From NCBI GenBank assembly GCA_016271365.2, contig CM057449.1:1567690501-1567754500 (forward strand): a stretch of DNA of 64,000 bases, read 5' to 3'. The translations under genes and the position numbers were made by a program. Source of the stretch: Neoceratodus forsteri. Taxonomy: Eukaryota; Chordata; Ceratodontiformes; Ceratodontidae. Of this stretch, positions 1-11,600 are shown piece after piece. The notes under the pieces are model-generated. The model was not told the DNA's origin and made no database searches. It saw nothing but the letters and a program-made list of their open reading frames with translations. Each line of letters opens with the position of its first letter. Position 1 is the stretch's first letter.

Positions 1-348
1 GGTGTCCCTTTGTTGGGGAACTTCTCAATAAAAAAGGTAAAAAAAAGTATTTTTACCACCTTATGGTTTTTGTTCGAGCCAACGGCTGGGTGAATAAAAA
101 CAGAAGGAGAACAGTAACCTGGGCGTATTCGTGGAGAAAAGGTTTGAATAAATCATCTTGTTAACAGAAAAGTGCTTGCATTTCATATTAAGCCACCAGA
201 GATTTTTTTGCCACAAGTGCTAACTACAGGAGTAACAGAGATTAAAAAAACACTGGCAAAACTGCATTTTTAGATGTATGCAATTCTGCTTGTATGCACA
301 ATTTCCTGTGGTCCCGAGCATGTGCATACAAGCGGATTTGACTTGTAT
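1..348. other. No recognised gene; start of window
   Basis: A-rich sequence with scattered AATAAA-like strings. It has no frame with family similarity. The last part probably already belongs to the gypsy pol remnant that becomes readable from about 349. Confidence 0.4.
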
Positions 349-2062
349 GTGCCAATTGAGAAAGAGGCACTTGGGTTCATTTTTTGAGTATGTAACTTTC
401 ACAAATATCTTTATGATCAAAAATTCACACTTGTTGCTGGCCATAAGCCTCTGATGGCCATTTTGGGCCCAAAGTAAGCAGTACCTATGCCAGCAGCAGT
501 AAGGATGCAAAGATGGGTATTGATTTTGCTTGCTTATCAGTACAGTATTGAATATTGGAAATCAGAGGAACAAGATAATGCAGATGCCCTATCCAGGTTG
601 CTAAGCCAAGTGTAGGAAACCCCAGCTGAAGAGGCAAATGGTTTCTTCATTTCCTGTGTTGGGGAATTACCTGTGTCATCAAGAGACATCACAGAAGGGA
701 AGCGTAAGGAATCTTATTCTTTCACTGGTTTGGGAATTCACCCTAAATGGCTGGCCTGGTTATGTGACTGACAACACAATATGTCCTTATTTTACCTGAA
801 GAGATCAGCTGTCAACAGACCAGGGCTGCATACTGTGGGGATTGCATGTTATTGTACCCCCTGGTTATAGAACCAGATTGCTGGAGCACTTGCACAGTGA
901 ACATCCAGGAATATGCACAATGACGGCCCTAGCAAGGAGCTAAGTTTGGTGTCCAGGTCAAGACAAAGACATTGAGCAGACATTGCAGGGCTATGGAGTG
1001 TGCATGATGGTTCAGAACATGCCACCGATGGTACCCCTTCATACCTGGAAATGGCCAACACATGTCTGGCAGAGAATTCATACTGATTTTGCTGAAAAAG
1101 ACAAGCAGTACTTTTTTGTCATTGACAGTCTTTCTAAATGGCTGGAGGTGATTTTAATGTCCACAATAACAACTGCCAAGACCATAGAGGCACTACGGAA
1201 TCTGTTTGCATCATATGGCATGCCTGAGGAAGTAGTGTCTATAATGGGCCCTGTTTACCTCAGCAGAATTTCAACAGTTCATGAATACCAATGGAATTAA
1301 ATATATTCATGTACCTCCCTACCATCTAGCTTTATATGGGGCTGCAGAACAATGTGTGTAAACACTTAAAAAGGATCTTACAAAGCAAGTACTAAATGCA
1401 GATCAAGGCAGGGCCAAACAGTCACTGCAACACCTGCTGATAAACTTCTTTTTTATGTGTCAAGGCACCCCACATTCAGTTACAGGTTGTTCACCAGCTG
1501 AATTGTTCTTGAAACATCAGCTCACAGGCAAATTTACTTTACTTAGGCCAAGGTTTTGGAGAACCACTGAGGCCAAGCAAGAGAGGAAAAAAGTACAGCA
1601 TGACAAGAGTCAGAAAAATCTGCAAGTACTCAGACCTCAGGACAAGGTGAAGGTATACTGTTTCCCAGAGGAGAAGGAAAAATAGGAGTGTGAAACCACT
1701 GTAAGGAAATGTGGATCTCAGGTTTATTTGGTTCAGATGGGCTCAAGAGTGCACAAAGTACATATAAACCATTTGTTGCTGTCCAAAGTATAGGATCCAG
1801 ACTGTAGTGCTACATCTTCCAGGCACTGGGAGAATATGAGGGACAAGACTGTAGTACCTCTAAAGCCAGTAGGGAGCACACCAAATCCTATCATTGAGGT
1901 AGATGAACGTTTGAATCCTACAGTACAACCAGAAGCAGTTGCACCAGAACCTTCATCGGGGATTGTTCATGCTGACATGGATATGTTGGTAACAAATGGT
2001 GGAGTGAGCCTAACTGTGAAAAACGTTATCCAGTATAAGCTCGTAAATCTCCAAACTGACTG
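349..2062 (+). pseudogene. Ty3/gypsy LTR retrotransposon pol remnant (RNase H and integrase)
   Basis: Several plus-strand frames joined across stops and frameshifts give a gypsy pol C-terminal half. From 349 the RNase H region reads IEKEALG, then FHKYLY, TLVAGHKPLMAILGPK and a DNADALSRL-like end near 600. From about 822 comes the integrase zinc-binding domain (LLEHLHSEHPGI, then CGVCM-like with one Cys changed), then the catalytic core with HTDFA as the first Asp. The second Asp motif, normally VSDNGP, reads VSIMGP, so the catalytic Asp is lost. After a frameshift GAAEQCV supplies the Glu region, and HINHLLLSKV at about 1790 resembles the usual integrase end. Multiple stops show it is dead. 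I see no gag, protease or RT upstream inside the window. Confidence 0.85.
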
Positions 2063-2267
2063 AATCTTTAAAAGTCAGATTACAGAACAGGTTACCAGCC
2101 ACAGGGCAGAATAATACCCTGAAATTGTTATAAGATCAGAGCAGCCTATCTCTGCCTTGTCAGTACAGTTAGGACTAAACTGTTTGTCCGTGGTTAAAAT
2201 GCTGCTTAAAGTTACATTAATACAAAATAAAGAAAATTTACTAATGGGACAGAGTGCTCTCAAATTT

Positions 2268-2500
2268 AAGGGGAAGCAGTGTTATGTGCTGTTTCTTATA
2301 ATGGTGTCTACTATGGTAAAGCAGGGTTTATTGTGTTACAGTGCAAACTGTTATATTTCTTGTGAACTACACAGCCCAGAATTCTTGCTTGGCTCAGTGA
2401 GATGATGTCATAGTGGAGACAGGAGACAGGAGACAGACAGAGAAGAAGAATGAAGAATGGTGGAAAGTGTGGGCATGACTTGTATGGAAAGCATGGTAGT
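2268..2500 (+). repeat. Possible 3' LTR start of the gypsy element
   Basis: A purine-rich tract (AAGGGGAAGCAG) precedes TGTTATGTGC at 2280, the order expected for a polypurine tract followed by an LTR beginning with TG. A short direct repeat of GGAGACA lies near 2418-2440. The right end is not defined and no second LTR is in the window. Confidence 0.4.
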
Positions 2501-2579
2501 CACATGTTAGTTGGACAAATGCTAACACCTACATTTAACAGCTAATCAAGATTTCAAAAGTAGCTTCAAACCAAGAAAA

Positions 2580-3545
2580 AAGACAATGATCTGCAGCTTA
2601 CTAAGGATGACGACACAGAAATCAACACAAAAACAATCTACCCTTCAATTTGAAGGGCAGGGGAAACCCTTCATGGCTCTGGCAGAGGGCCACACAAGGT
2701 CTCAACTTCTGTCATCCAAAAACATGCAGGAATGGAGCTCCCAGGACCTAGCAATGGTAGCTTTGCCTGGTTTAATCATGAACTTGCAACTGAAAGTCAG
2801 ATCTGTCTTTGAAAATCTCGCTGCTCAAGTAACCCATATACAATCAGTAGTTACTGGGTTTTCAGAACACTCAGCTATCCACAGCTCAAAATTGGATGAA
2901 TCTCAGCAGTGGAACAGCGACCTCAAGGACATGGTCACAGACTTGGCCAGAGACAAAAGGACACTGAAAAACTAAGTAGACAAATTGATTACCCACTCTG
3001 AGAACCAAGAAAACTGAGTTAGTAAATCAAATATGTGCATAACTGGGCTACCAGAGGGCCTGGAGGGGAAGGAGGGTGGAAAGACTGTGCAAAAATGGAT
3101 AGTGGAATGCTTGGGGCTGGAACCAGAGGTGACAAATTATGAGATTCAGCAGGCATACCGCACTGGCCCTAAGCCCAAATCCAGAGACAGATCAAGGCAC
3201 TACATGATTAAGTATTTCTGATTCCCCGAGGAGAAGGTGTTCCAAGCCACCAGTGCAAAAGGTCTGATTGCCGTGGAGGGAGGAAGAGTTTCAATGTTTC
3301 AAGATTATAGTAAGGATCTTCAAGCCCAAAGGCAGAAGTTCACAGGTGTTAAAATGAATGCGAATCACAGCAGTTGGGCGTTTGCTCTCCTATATCTGGC
3401 CAAGCTCAAGATCAGTAAACCTGGCTGTTCTCCTTGTTTTTTTTTTTTATAAACCTCAAGATGCAGAGCAGTTTGTGAATACCAATGTAGCTGCAGGAGA
3501 GGGAAGATCTCACTCTGATCCACTGCACTGGCAACATGAATGATA
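2580..3545 (+). pseudogene. L1/Tx1-type LINE ORF1 remnant
   Basis: Frames at 2586-2975, 3033-3221 and 3237-3543 together give an L1-type ORF1 nucleic-acid-binding protein. An N-terminal helical part reads as a probable coiled coil (MNLQLKVRSVFENLAAQVTH and following). Then comes the RRM-like domain starting CITGLPEGLEG, with YRTGPKPKSRDRSRHYMIKYF and FPEEKVFQATSAKG, and the C-terminal domain with GRVSMFQDYSKDLQAQR and AKLKISKPG. These blocks occur in that order in L1 ORF1p. Stops and a T-rich tract at 3436-3450 break the frame. ORF2 is not next to it; a Tx1-like RT piece occurs separately at 28.5 kb. Confidence 0.8.
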
Positions 3546-4190
3546 AGGTACAGTAATATAATGTACCTCTAAACATCTAACTTTTGGTTTTGTTGTATAC
3601 TGGCATGGTGCTGGGGGTTGATCTCCTGACTATTTCATGGTGGCAGAACTGCAGCTCTAGTTTGATATATTCAAAATGATCTATACTGAGTGAGGTGGAT
3701 GGTGGTCACATACAAGTGGTGATCAGTTAATACATTGATTTCTTTTATGTTTCGCAGACTGTGTGGTGTGGCTATTATCCTGTCTGTCTGACAGGACTGG
3801 ACATACAGGTTTCAAGATAAAGTATGAGGTAATAACTGGATGCCTTGGTGCTGGTGTTTGTGGAGGAATATGGCTGGCAGTTTCCTCAGATTTTAACAAA
3901 AATGGTTGGATTAACATGGCTGCTGAATGAGGGGTGTTGAAATCCTGCACACATTGTCTTTGTGGGTGGTCCTGGTAAGAAAAAGGCCTGCCGATACACA
4001 GGTGGAAATACTGTTGCAATGTATGTATCATGGTTTCAGCAGCAGATCTAGAAATGTTTCAGGGGGGTAACAGTTTTTTAGTTATGCAGCTGCATATAGA
4101 AAGCAATGCAGTAGCAGATTGTGCTAGCTAGTGAAGAAGGTGTCATTTGTGAGAAAGGATCCTTTCTCGTGCAGGACATCTAACAGTATC
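3546..4190. other. No gene recognised; includes a dispersed repeat
   Basis: Frames here show no family motifs. A stretch at about 4000-4070 (ACTGTTGCAATGT, GTTTCAGCAGC, ATCTAGAAAT) reappears diverged at about 62945-63000, so it is part of a dispersed repeat. Confidence 0.45.
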
Positions 4191-4194
4191 CATT

Positions 4195-4580
4195 GAAAAT
4201 AATGGGACATTTTAAAATGTAATAACTTTGGAACGGGTTAATATTTTTTCACCAATTCAGCAAATGTTACATCTATGAAGCAAGTCCTATATACCCTGAA
4301 AATCTCAGACCAGAATTCCTAACTGCTTCTGCACCACTGCATGACAAATAAATGGCAAAAAAAGGTAAATTACACAATTGTTGACACTCTGTATCTCCGC
4401 ACCCATGCATCCGACCGGAACAAAACTTTGCATGTCAAGAGATCATTGATCTCTGACAGAGCATGCAATATTTCATGCTCATCGGTTGAATGCTTGCAAA
4501 GTTATTAAAGTGCAAAATTTAAAAGATTTTACTTTGAAGTGGCCATTGAACCCTAACTATAGGAGTGCAACTGTGCCTCT

Positions 4581-4612
<32 letters not shown>

Positions 4613-4990
4613 GGCATGGTTGTGCCCCTATGGTTAGGGTTGAGTAGCCTGTTTAATGTTAAACCTCAAGTTTTGCACTTAATAACTTTGCAACTGATAA
4701 CTGGATTTGCACAAAATTTGGTATGCATTGTACCGTGGGGTAGATCTCTTGCTGTGGCAAGTTTTTCTCCAGTCAGATGTACAGATTCTGAGGTCCAGAT
4801 CGTGCTAAGACCTTAAAGGTCACCTTTTTTTTGCATTATTTTCCTCATCGCCTTGCAGCCACACAGTGTGGAATTTTGATGTGATTTTCTTGTGGTACAA
4901 CCAGCTTGGGTAACAGAAGTGAAAATATTAATCTGTTGCAAAGTTTTTAAATGTTTGAGTTTCCTATTGTTTTCAATGAGAAATTTCTTG
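4195..4990. repeat. Inverted pair of a dispersed non-coding repeat around a GATA microsatellite
   Basis: A plus-oriented copy (about 4195-4580) and a minus-oriented copy (about 4615-4990) face each other. Shared blocks are TAATAACTTTG, GCAAAGTTATTAA, GTGCAAAATTT and an arm end near CAACCCTAACTATAGG. A third copy in plus orientation is at about 61385-61790. The arms meet at a (GATA)n tract. Nothing coding is visible. Confidence 0.65.
4583..4613. repeat. (GATA)n microsatellite
   Basis: About eight uninterrupted GATA units lie exactly between the two arms of the inverted repeat. Confidence 0.95.
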
Positions 4991-5407
4991 TCAATTTTAT
5001 AAGGATAAAGTTTGACCAAGGATTGACCTCACAAAATAGGAATCATTGTCTCGGGATCAATTCCTTTCTTGTGAGACTGAAATCCTTTTTCATGAGGGAA
5101 AATTCCCTTTTTACCAGCCGTCATCTTGTTTTCCATTTTGCCTTAAAATATTTTTTATCAAAAACCATAAGTGACACCACTGCATCTAGCTGGCTGATCA
5201 GGATCCCGGTAAGTGCAATCTGCACTTCTAAGTTATAAAAATGCCCTTGAATGTGTTTTTTTTTATTTAATGAATCCTTTTTCATGACTGTGTGATACAA
5301 AAAAAAGAATCCTTTTTCTTATCACAAGTCACGAAAAAGGATCCTATTTCATCACTTGAGAATCCAGCTTGACCCTCCAGTTGCCCCCCAGTACTGAATT
5401 GTTTTTC

Positions 5408-5660
5408 ACTTGTGTCTAGTGGCCCCCAGCCCTTCAGTACCCATACCCCTTCATTCCCCAGTGTCTAGTAGCACCCCACCACCCTCCGATCGCTGTCTCT
5501 GTAATAAATATAATTTCCCTGGTGTCTAGTGGCACCCCCCACCCTCTGACCATGGTCTCTAATGTTTCCCTATTGTCTAGTGGCACCCCTACCCTCCAAT
5601 CATGGTTCCCGATGTTAACCCAATATCTAGTGGCACCCACCACCCTCTGATCACCATCCA
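5408..5660. repeat. Minisatellite, about 60-bp unit, five copies
   Basis: Units start with a variant of GTGTCTAGTGGCACCCC followed by CACCCTCYGATC and a pyrimidine-rich spacer. Copies start near 5413, 5461, 5521, 5572 and 5625. The same TCTAGTGG-plus-C-run motif occurs inside the fold-back elements at 48.2, 51.7 and 56.8 kb. Confidence 0.75.
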
Positions 5661-5699
5661 CTAGTTAATGGGACACTGCAGGCCCACTCCTAGTGTCCT

Positions 5700-6790
5700 G
5701 AAATATTTTACTCATGAATTCCTGTAAAAAGAAAACAGTTCTGAATGTCTTTTTTTTTAAACTGAAAAAAAGAAAATGGTCCCTCGTCGCCACCCCATCC
5801 TGACCCTCCCACTAAGCTTCCACCACCCTACCCTTACCCTATACTTACCACTGGTGGTCCTAGGCTGTCATCTTCTGTGGACCAGGACACATCAGCACTC
5901 TTCAAAGCTGAAATGTGACCTGAGGAATCAAGGTAAGTGCCGTATAAAGTATTTCAATGGTGTTTTGAACTTAGGTTCATAATCGTGCCATTTTTTGGAA
6001 TTTTTTCACCAAATTTGTAACATGGCCTTTTCAGGACCCCACCTCCTGAACACTGCAACTGCCATTTTGTTAATTGGGCCCGGAAGGTGATTTCACAGTC
6101 TTTGTGGGAAATCACCTTTTGGGACCAAATCATACAATTTTACCACCAGTGTTCATGAGGTGGGGCCCCAAAAAGGCCATGTTGAAAATTTGGTGAAGAA
6201 ATTCCTAAAATTGGGTGAGTTACATGTTTTCATTGACATTTTTCTACTCATGTGCATAACTTTGATAATTTTCAATATTTTGACTCCAAATTTTCAACAT
6301 AGCCATTTTTTCACATTACCTCATGATCAGTACAGCTGTCACTTTTCACATCCTGTCTGAAATGTGTTTTTGCACCTGTGGTGTGAAATGGTGTTTTGGC
6401 ATGGATTTGAACATTTTCACCTTCGGTTTTATGAGGTGGGGACATATGAAGACTGTTGAAAATCTGGGGTCAAAATATGAAAAAATGCCAAAGTTATGAC
6501 CATTTGTTGCAATTTCGCTACACCCACTCATATCTTCAGAAATGTTAAATATTTTTACCTCAGATTTTCAACATAGCCTTCTTATTATGCCACCTCATAT
6601 ATGTCACAGGTGTCATTTTTCAAATCCTGGCTAAAATGTGTTTTCACACCTGTGATGCGGAATGGCACTGCAGTTGAGCAGAATTATGTTTCAGCGTGGA
6701 TTAAAGAATTTTCTGTGCCAGGTATATGATATGGGGTAATAAGATGGCTATGCTGACAGTTTTGTCACTGTTGTCCTATAAATGAAACTG
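5700..6790 (-). mobile_element. Copy of the palindrome-array element (reverse orientation)
   Basis: Read on the minus strand this matches the insertion at 52.6-54.5 kb block by block: GGTCCCTCGT and TATACTTACC near 5775-5850, CACTCTTCAAAGC at 5897, the palindrome at 5999-6206, then repeated ATTTTCAACATAG blocks at about 6290 and 6570. The minisatellite at 5408-5660 lies next to it where the hairpin array lies in the other copy. Ends are not defined here. Confidence 0.65.
5999..6206. repeat. Imperfect palindrome of about 208 bp
   Basis: The left arm begins AATTTTTTCACCAAATTT and the right arm ends AAAATTTGGTGAAGAAATT. Both arms also contain the CATGGCC, CCCCACCTC and GGTGATTTC blocks in inverted order. 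The turn is at about 6098. The homologous palindrome at the other locus is 53441-53646. Confidence 0.85.
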
Positions 6791-6937
6791 CAAGGCCCAG
6801 AGGGCCCTGTGCTTCCACAGCTACATACATATATGCATCTTCGGAGGGATGGGAGTGCAAGGTTCAAAGGACTCTGCACTCCCACAGTAAAATAAGGATA
6901 CAGTACAATTATACCATCTCAACAAGCAAGGAAATAA

Positions 6938-7291
6938 GTTGCAAAAAGCTTTGTTAATGCTCCAGTTAGGGTCAAAGTGACAAACATTGGGAAATGAGAT
7001 GTCAGGGTTTCCCTAACACCCCACCCTTGCAAACCAGGCAGGAGAGCAGGTGTGGGGTGTGCCTTGGGCTTCTCAAGCCTAAAGCTCACCCCATTCTCAT
7101 AAAGTCTACGCATCTGACCTTATTTACAGATGGAATGGGGTGAATATTAGGCTTGAGAAGCCCAAGGCACACTCCACAGCTGCTCTCTTGCCTGGTTTGG
7201 GAGGTTGAGATGTTAGGGAAACCCTAATGTATCATTTCCAAACTTTTGTTGCTTTGACCCTAACTGGAGCATTAACAAAGTTTTTTGCAAC
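6938..7291. mobile_element. Fold-back MITE, arms of about 170 bp
   Basis: The left arm starts GTTGCAAAAAGCTTTGTTAA and continues through GCTCCAGTTAGGGTCAAAG, GGGTTTCCCTAAC and GCCTTGGGCTTCTCAAGCCT. The right arm repeats these blocks in inverted order and ends at 7291. The unpaired centre is about 7112-7125. There is no coding capacity. Confidence 0.85.
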
Positions 7292-7294
7292 ATA

Positions 7295-7573
7295 CAGTGG
7301 TGTCCCCCTGGATGAAACTCAATTCTGCAGCATTTTGCATCACTCTGCAGAATGCTGCAGCAGACCGACCAAATAAAGCAATGTAATTTCAATGACAATT
7401 GGTCCCTTTTATTATTCAGCAAAATGTGGCACTGCCAGAATGAAGTGAATGCTACAGTTTTGTGCATCACAAAAGGGACTAATTGCCATTGAAATTACAT
7501 TACTTTATTCAGTAGGTCTGCTGCAGCATACTGCAGAATGCTTTAAAAGTGGGTTTCATCCTGGGGATGCCAC

Positions 7574-7575
<2 letters not shown>
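7295..7575. mobile_element. Second fold-back MITE abutting the first
   Basis: Termini are CAGTGGTGTCCCC on the left and the complement of TAGTGGCATCCCC on the right. Inverted arms share GGATGAAAC, GCAGCAGACC, AATGTAATTTCAATG and GGTCCCTTTT-type blocks over about 110 bp. It lies 3 bp from the previous element and is followed by an (AT)n run, so no target duplication can be read. Confidence 0.8.

Positions 7576-7576
<1 letters not shown>

Positions 7577-7608
<32 letters not shown>
7577..7608. repeat. (AT)n microsatellite
   Basis: About sixteen AT units directly follow the right terminus of the fold-back MITE. Confidence 0.95.
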
Positions 7609-7611
<3 letters not shown>

Positions 7612-8019
7612 ATGTTTCTAGTGTTAAATATTATTAATTATCAGCTGTGTCTGAGGTTAAAGCTGCCTGGGATATCCCTTAAGTGAAGAAATTAGTCACT
7701 CCAGGTGGTTATGCTATGGCTCTGAGGTGAATGACCCTCCCAGAATGTTTGTGTCCTCTCACACTTAGCTCTAAATCTCAATTAAGGGGAGTGACTAGCA
7801 CAGCATTTATTAAATGGCCCAGGTAATTGGAGATTATTCAACTGTGCTTTAATATTCCTTCAGAAGATGAGAAGCTTGAACCTAGGCTACACAGTGTTTT
7901 AAAATAGATCATGCATCCCCATATGGATCTTATGATACTAAGATTGTTACAAGGGGATTGCAATGTGCAGACATCAGACTCTTAGTTGTCACAGCCTATT
8001 AGTTGATACAACAAGAAGA
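7609..8019. other. No feature recognised
   Basis: AT-rich unique-looking sequence without a family-like frame on either strand. Confidence 0.4.
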
Positions 8020-9070
8020 AGAGAATCAAGGAAAATGTACATAGAGCAATCTTTCCTGTAATTTCCCCATAAGGGACAGAATTAAAATTTGTCTATATTT
8101 GGAGACTTCAGTTTTTGAGCCACCTTTATATATAGGTACAACATATGCTTTTTTCCACAGATCCATTACCCTTTGCATACACAAAAAATTAATAAACAGT
8201 TTTTGCAAAGAAATAGAAAATTATTGCGCAGCAGCACTTATAAATTTGCCTTCTACCATGTCAAGTCCTGGACTGTTGATTACATCCTGTTTTTTAACTC
8301 TTTGAAAACGTCACTCCTGGTAATTCTTTTAAAATAAAAATTTGGTCTATCTAAAACTGACTTCATCTCGGGAATATTTAGGTCAGAAAAACTCCATGTA
8401 CCTAGTTAAATCTGTAAAGAATTCATTCTTATAATTTGCTATGTCCTTTTTTTCTTCTTTTAAAATTAAATCACCATTTTGAAGACAATCAACCTCCTCC
8501 CTGTTTTGAGGGTTTAACGGTCTATTTAATCCCCTCCAAAAATTTCTCTTATCACTAAAATTCCTTTCCTGCTTGTGTCTGTAATAAACTACTTTAGTCT
8601 TTTTTATTAATTTCTTACTATTATTTCTAAATTCTCTGTAATAGATCCAATCTTTTTTATTATTCATCCTTTTGTATTTTATTCAGGCAGCCTCCCTTTG
8701 CTTAATAACATTCAGTTAGCTCTCCTGTAAACCATTTTGTACATTTCATACCCTTTTTTCCTTAAAGGGACATGTTTATGTAAGATTTCCCTAGAATAAT
8801 AATAAAAAAAAAACACTCTAGAGAGACATTCACATCAATCTGGCTATCCAATATGTTCCGGTTAATATTCCCAAGGTCCAATTTAAATTTAGTTAAACTA
8901 TTCTCATTTACCAATCTTGTAAAAAATAACTTTTCTCTGTCCCTTTACTCTTTTATTGCCCCATATACAGTATATCGGTTGGTGGTCAATTATGGAGTCA
9001 GGCATATTACAACATACCTTATGTTCCTTTCATTATTTACAAAACCTAGTCGATCAAAGACTATTTTCTT
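8020..9070 (-). pseudogene. LINE fragment: endonuclease end, linker and start of RT
   Basis: On the minus strand, from about 9050 down, frames give an endonuclease C-terminus with IIDHQPIYC in place of the usual SDHxPV. A charged linker follows (8667-8383, with KKTKVVYYRHKQERNF and NREEVDCLQNGDLI). The RT start reads LWKKAYVVPIYKGGSKTEVS and YRQILILSLMGKLQERLL (8160-8026), which matches the FPxxWKxAxVxPIxKGG and YRPISILS blocks of I/jockey/CR1-superfamily RTs. It stops before the YADD box. Stops and frameshifts show decay. I cannot assign the clade. Confidence 0.7.
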
Positions 9071-9167
9071 CACCTTCAAAGAAGCTCAAACAAAAAGATA
9101 AATTATGTTTTACTTTTCAAAATGCGTTAACTTGTTTAGAGTCTATTTTGAAAATGTTCTACCAATT

Positions 9168-9330
9168 TTATAAGCAGAATAAGCACTTTGAGGTGTGGTT
9201 TGTTGGCTGATAAGAGCACTTCCCAAGTGCTAAAGACACCCAGCACAAGCGCAGTGTGCCTTATTACACACCTGGGGCATGTTCTTATCAGTCAATAAAC
9301 CACACCTCATCGTGCCTTATTTCTTATTTA
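9168..9330. mobile_element. Fold-back MITE (TTATAAGC family), copy 1
   Basis: The left arm is TTATAAGCAGAATAAG, then GAGGTGTGGTTTGTTGGCTG and ATAAGAGCAC. The right arm, inverted, carries GAGGTGTGGTTTATTGACTG and ATAAGAACAT. The whole 160 bp is a palindrome with a short loop. Related copies are at 24821-24980, 38795-38953 and 58341-58477. Confidence 0.8.
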
Positions 9331-9721
9331 TCTCCATCTCATTTCCAGGTGTTATGTTGTCACTTCTACCATTTTGTTTCCAATGATGTTTCCTGATGCT
9401 ATTTTTTGCATTATCATATATTGTTAATGCTGAAATTGTTTCTGAGTGTTTCTGTAACTCTTCCAGGTCATGCCTGAAAATAGACATCTGTATGCCTAGT
9501 GTATCTAACCTGGTAATCAAAAGCAAATTAAAAAATCGTATATAGTTATACACAGCATGAACAGAAGCAACACAATTATTATTATTACAACTTGTTTTAC
9601 TCAGGATAGCCCAAAGAAGATGCAGTATCTCGTTTCCAGCATGGTCCTTCTTCAACGTATTACAGAAGGTACTGTATCTGGACTGAAGCACTGGGAGTTT
9701 AACTTAGACAGTGTCATAATG

Positions 9722-9812
9722 TGAGTATTTGTCTCTAGTGAGGTTTGAACCCAGGAGTTTCCTAGTTTCTAATTCAGATAGGTGCTCTAACCACTAGACC
9801 ACATTGTCTCCC
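9722..9812 (-). repeat. tRNA-derived SINE head or tRNA pseudogene
   Basis: On the minus strand GGGAGACAATGTGG is followed by an A-box-like TGGTCTAGTGGTTAGAGCA and, about 40 bases later, a B-box-like GGGTTCAAACC. The spacing matches a tRNA-derived pol III promoter. Pairing of a full acceptor stem is not evident, so a SINE head is more likely than a working tRNA gene. Confidence 0.6.
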
Positions 9813-9839
9813 TAAAACCTTCACTGTTAAACTACTCCT

Positions 9840-11600
9840 TTGCCAGTTTCAAGAGTGTTGACAAAAAAGGACTGGTATGCCCATCCAGTCTACCCTATTT
9901 TCAATGCCTAACACTGCACCCTGGACCATACTTGGTCAAAGGTGTCCCTCCCTCCTCCCTTACCTCTACTTATAATACCCATGTGCCTATCCCATGCATG
10001 CTTGAAGCTTCCCCTTGTTTTTGCAACTACCTCCTCTTCTAGCAGGCTGCTCCAGGTATCTACCACCCTTTCTATGAAGAAGTATTTCCTCAAATCCCTC
10101 TTAAACTCCCCCAAGTTTCCTAGCATGTTCCCGTGTAATGGTGTTCCTCTTCCTTTGAAAGAAGCTCCCCCCTGCACTTTGTTTACCCTCATGAGGTACT
10201 TAAAGGTGTCCTCTTTTGCTCTCCTCTCTTCCAGGGAGTACATGCCCAGCTCCCGTGGTCTCTTCTTGTCTGGCTTCTTATGCAAACCTCACACCATTTT
10301 AGTAGCCCTCCTCTGGATTGTTTCCACCCAGTCAATGTCCTTGCAGAGATGTGGCCTCCAGAACTGGATGCAGTACTCCAGGTGGTGTCTCACTATTGAG
10401 ACATACTGTTCACAGGCAACACCACCTGCCTTCTTTTGCTAGAGGTCCCCTTCCCTATACATCCCAGCATCCAGCTTATCTTGCCTACTGCCCTGTCACA
10501 TTGCCTTGCCACCTCAAGATCTTCAGATGTGATCACTCCAACTTCCCTCTCTTGCTTGGTAACTATAAGTACCTCCACCCCATCCTATACACAGTCCCTA
10601 TGGCACCCCACTCTAGATGCATGACTACACTTTTTGGCATTGAAACCCAGTTGCCACTCCTTAGATCACTCCTCTAGTTTCTGCAGACCCCTTTGCATTC
10701 TCTCAACCCATTCTTGGGTATCTACCGTGTTGCAGATTTTTGTGTCATCTGCAAAGAGACACACCCTTCCCTCCTTTTCCTCAGCAGTGTCATTTATGAA
10801 GACACTGACAAGGACAGGATCCGGTACCAGTCCCTGTGGTACTCCACTGGTCACCTTTCTGTCCTCCACCTTTTGCCTCTTATCTCGCAACAAGTTTGAT
10901 ACCCAGTTTACCACTTTCTCCCCAACTTCCAGTCTGCTGAGTTTCTTTATCAACCTCCTGTGTGGTACAGTGTCAGAGGCCTTACTGAAGTCCAGATAGG
11001 CCATATCCACTGCCCTCGCCTGATCCACTTCCCTAGTTGCTCAATCAAAGAGATCTATGAGATTTGTCTGACGTGAACTCCCTGCTGTAAAGCCAGACTG
11101 CCAGTGGTCCTACAGCCCATATGCCTCCTGGTACTCCATCAGGCTCTTCTTCAGCAGGGAGTCCATTAACTTTTGACTGAGTGGTCTGCAAATGCAAGCC
11201 TCCTCCTGCTGCTGCTCTTGTACAGAGGAACCACATCTGCCCTCCTCCATTCCTCTGGAACCATTCCTTTCTCCAATGAGGTGGTAAACAGCATTGTCAG
11301 AGGGGCAGCTAGCACTCTGCTCAGCTCCTTTAGTACCCTTGGGGGATCCTGTCTGATCCCATCAGCTCATTTTCCTTTAGAACTTCCAACCCATGGTGGA
11401 CTGTCTCTTCTGTAAATGGACTTGTATGCACCCCTTCCCCTTGGTGCCTGTTATTCCATGTCATCCCCCCCTTCCACTGTGAAGACCATACAGAAGTATT
11501 TGTTTAAAATTTTTAGTTTTTTCTTGGTCTTCCTCTGCATGGTCCTTCCTCCTGGTCTCATAGACTTCACTATACCACCCCTTCAGGGGTGCCAGAAGAT
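9840..11600 (-). pseudogene. CR1-type LINE, 3' half (linker, RT, 3' end)
   Basis: Minus-strand frames give, in order: the pre-RT linker (near 11500), the RT start with EEWRRADVVPLYKSS-like residues (about 11250), RQTNLIDLF (11070), VDMAYLDFSKASDTVPHRRL (11000-10950), SGVPQG (about 10850) and the catalytic FADD at 10755-10744. The C-terminal block has [26 protein letters not shown] and KYFFIERVVDTWSSL. It ends near 9840 with a 3' UTR like those of the other CR1 copies here (GGTAGACTGGATGGGC). Many stops and at least two frameshifts are present. An endonuclease part of a CR1 in the same orientation lies far away at 22.3-23.7 kb. Confidence 0.85.

Noticed and set aside
849..1061. Minus-strand frame over the integrase zinc finger
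   Set aside because: Shadow of the plus-strand gypsy integrase.
2580..3545. Host gene with coiled coil
   Set aside because: The ordered blocks CITGLPEG, YRTGPKPK and GRVSMF identify L1-type ORF1.
9317..9691. Minus-strand frame of 124 codons (Met at 9691)
   Set aside because: Complex composition and a helical segment near the end caught my attention, but I recognise no motif and it overlaps a MITE end. It could be an exon of a transposon gene; not supported enough to list.
9722..9812. Functional tRNA gene
   Set aside because: A and B boxes are present but acceptor and anticodon stems do not pair convincingly, and the sequence continues as repeat.
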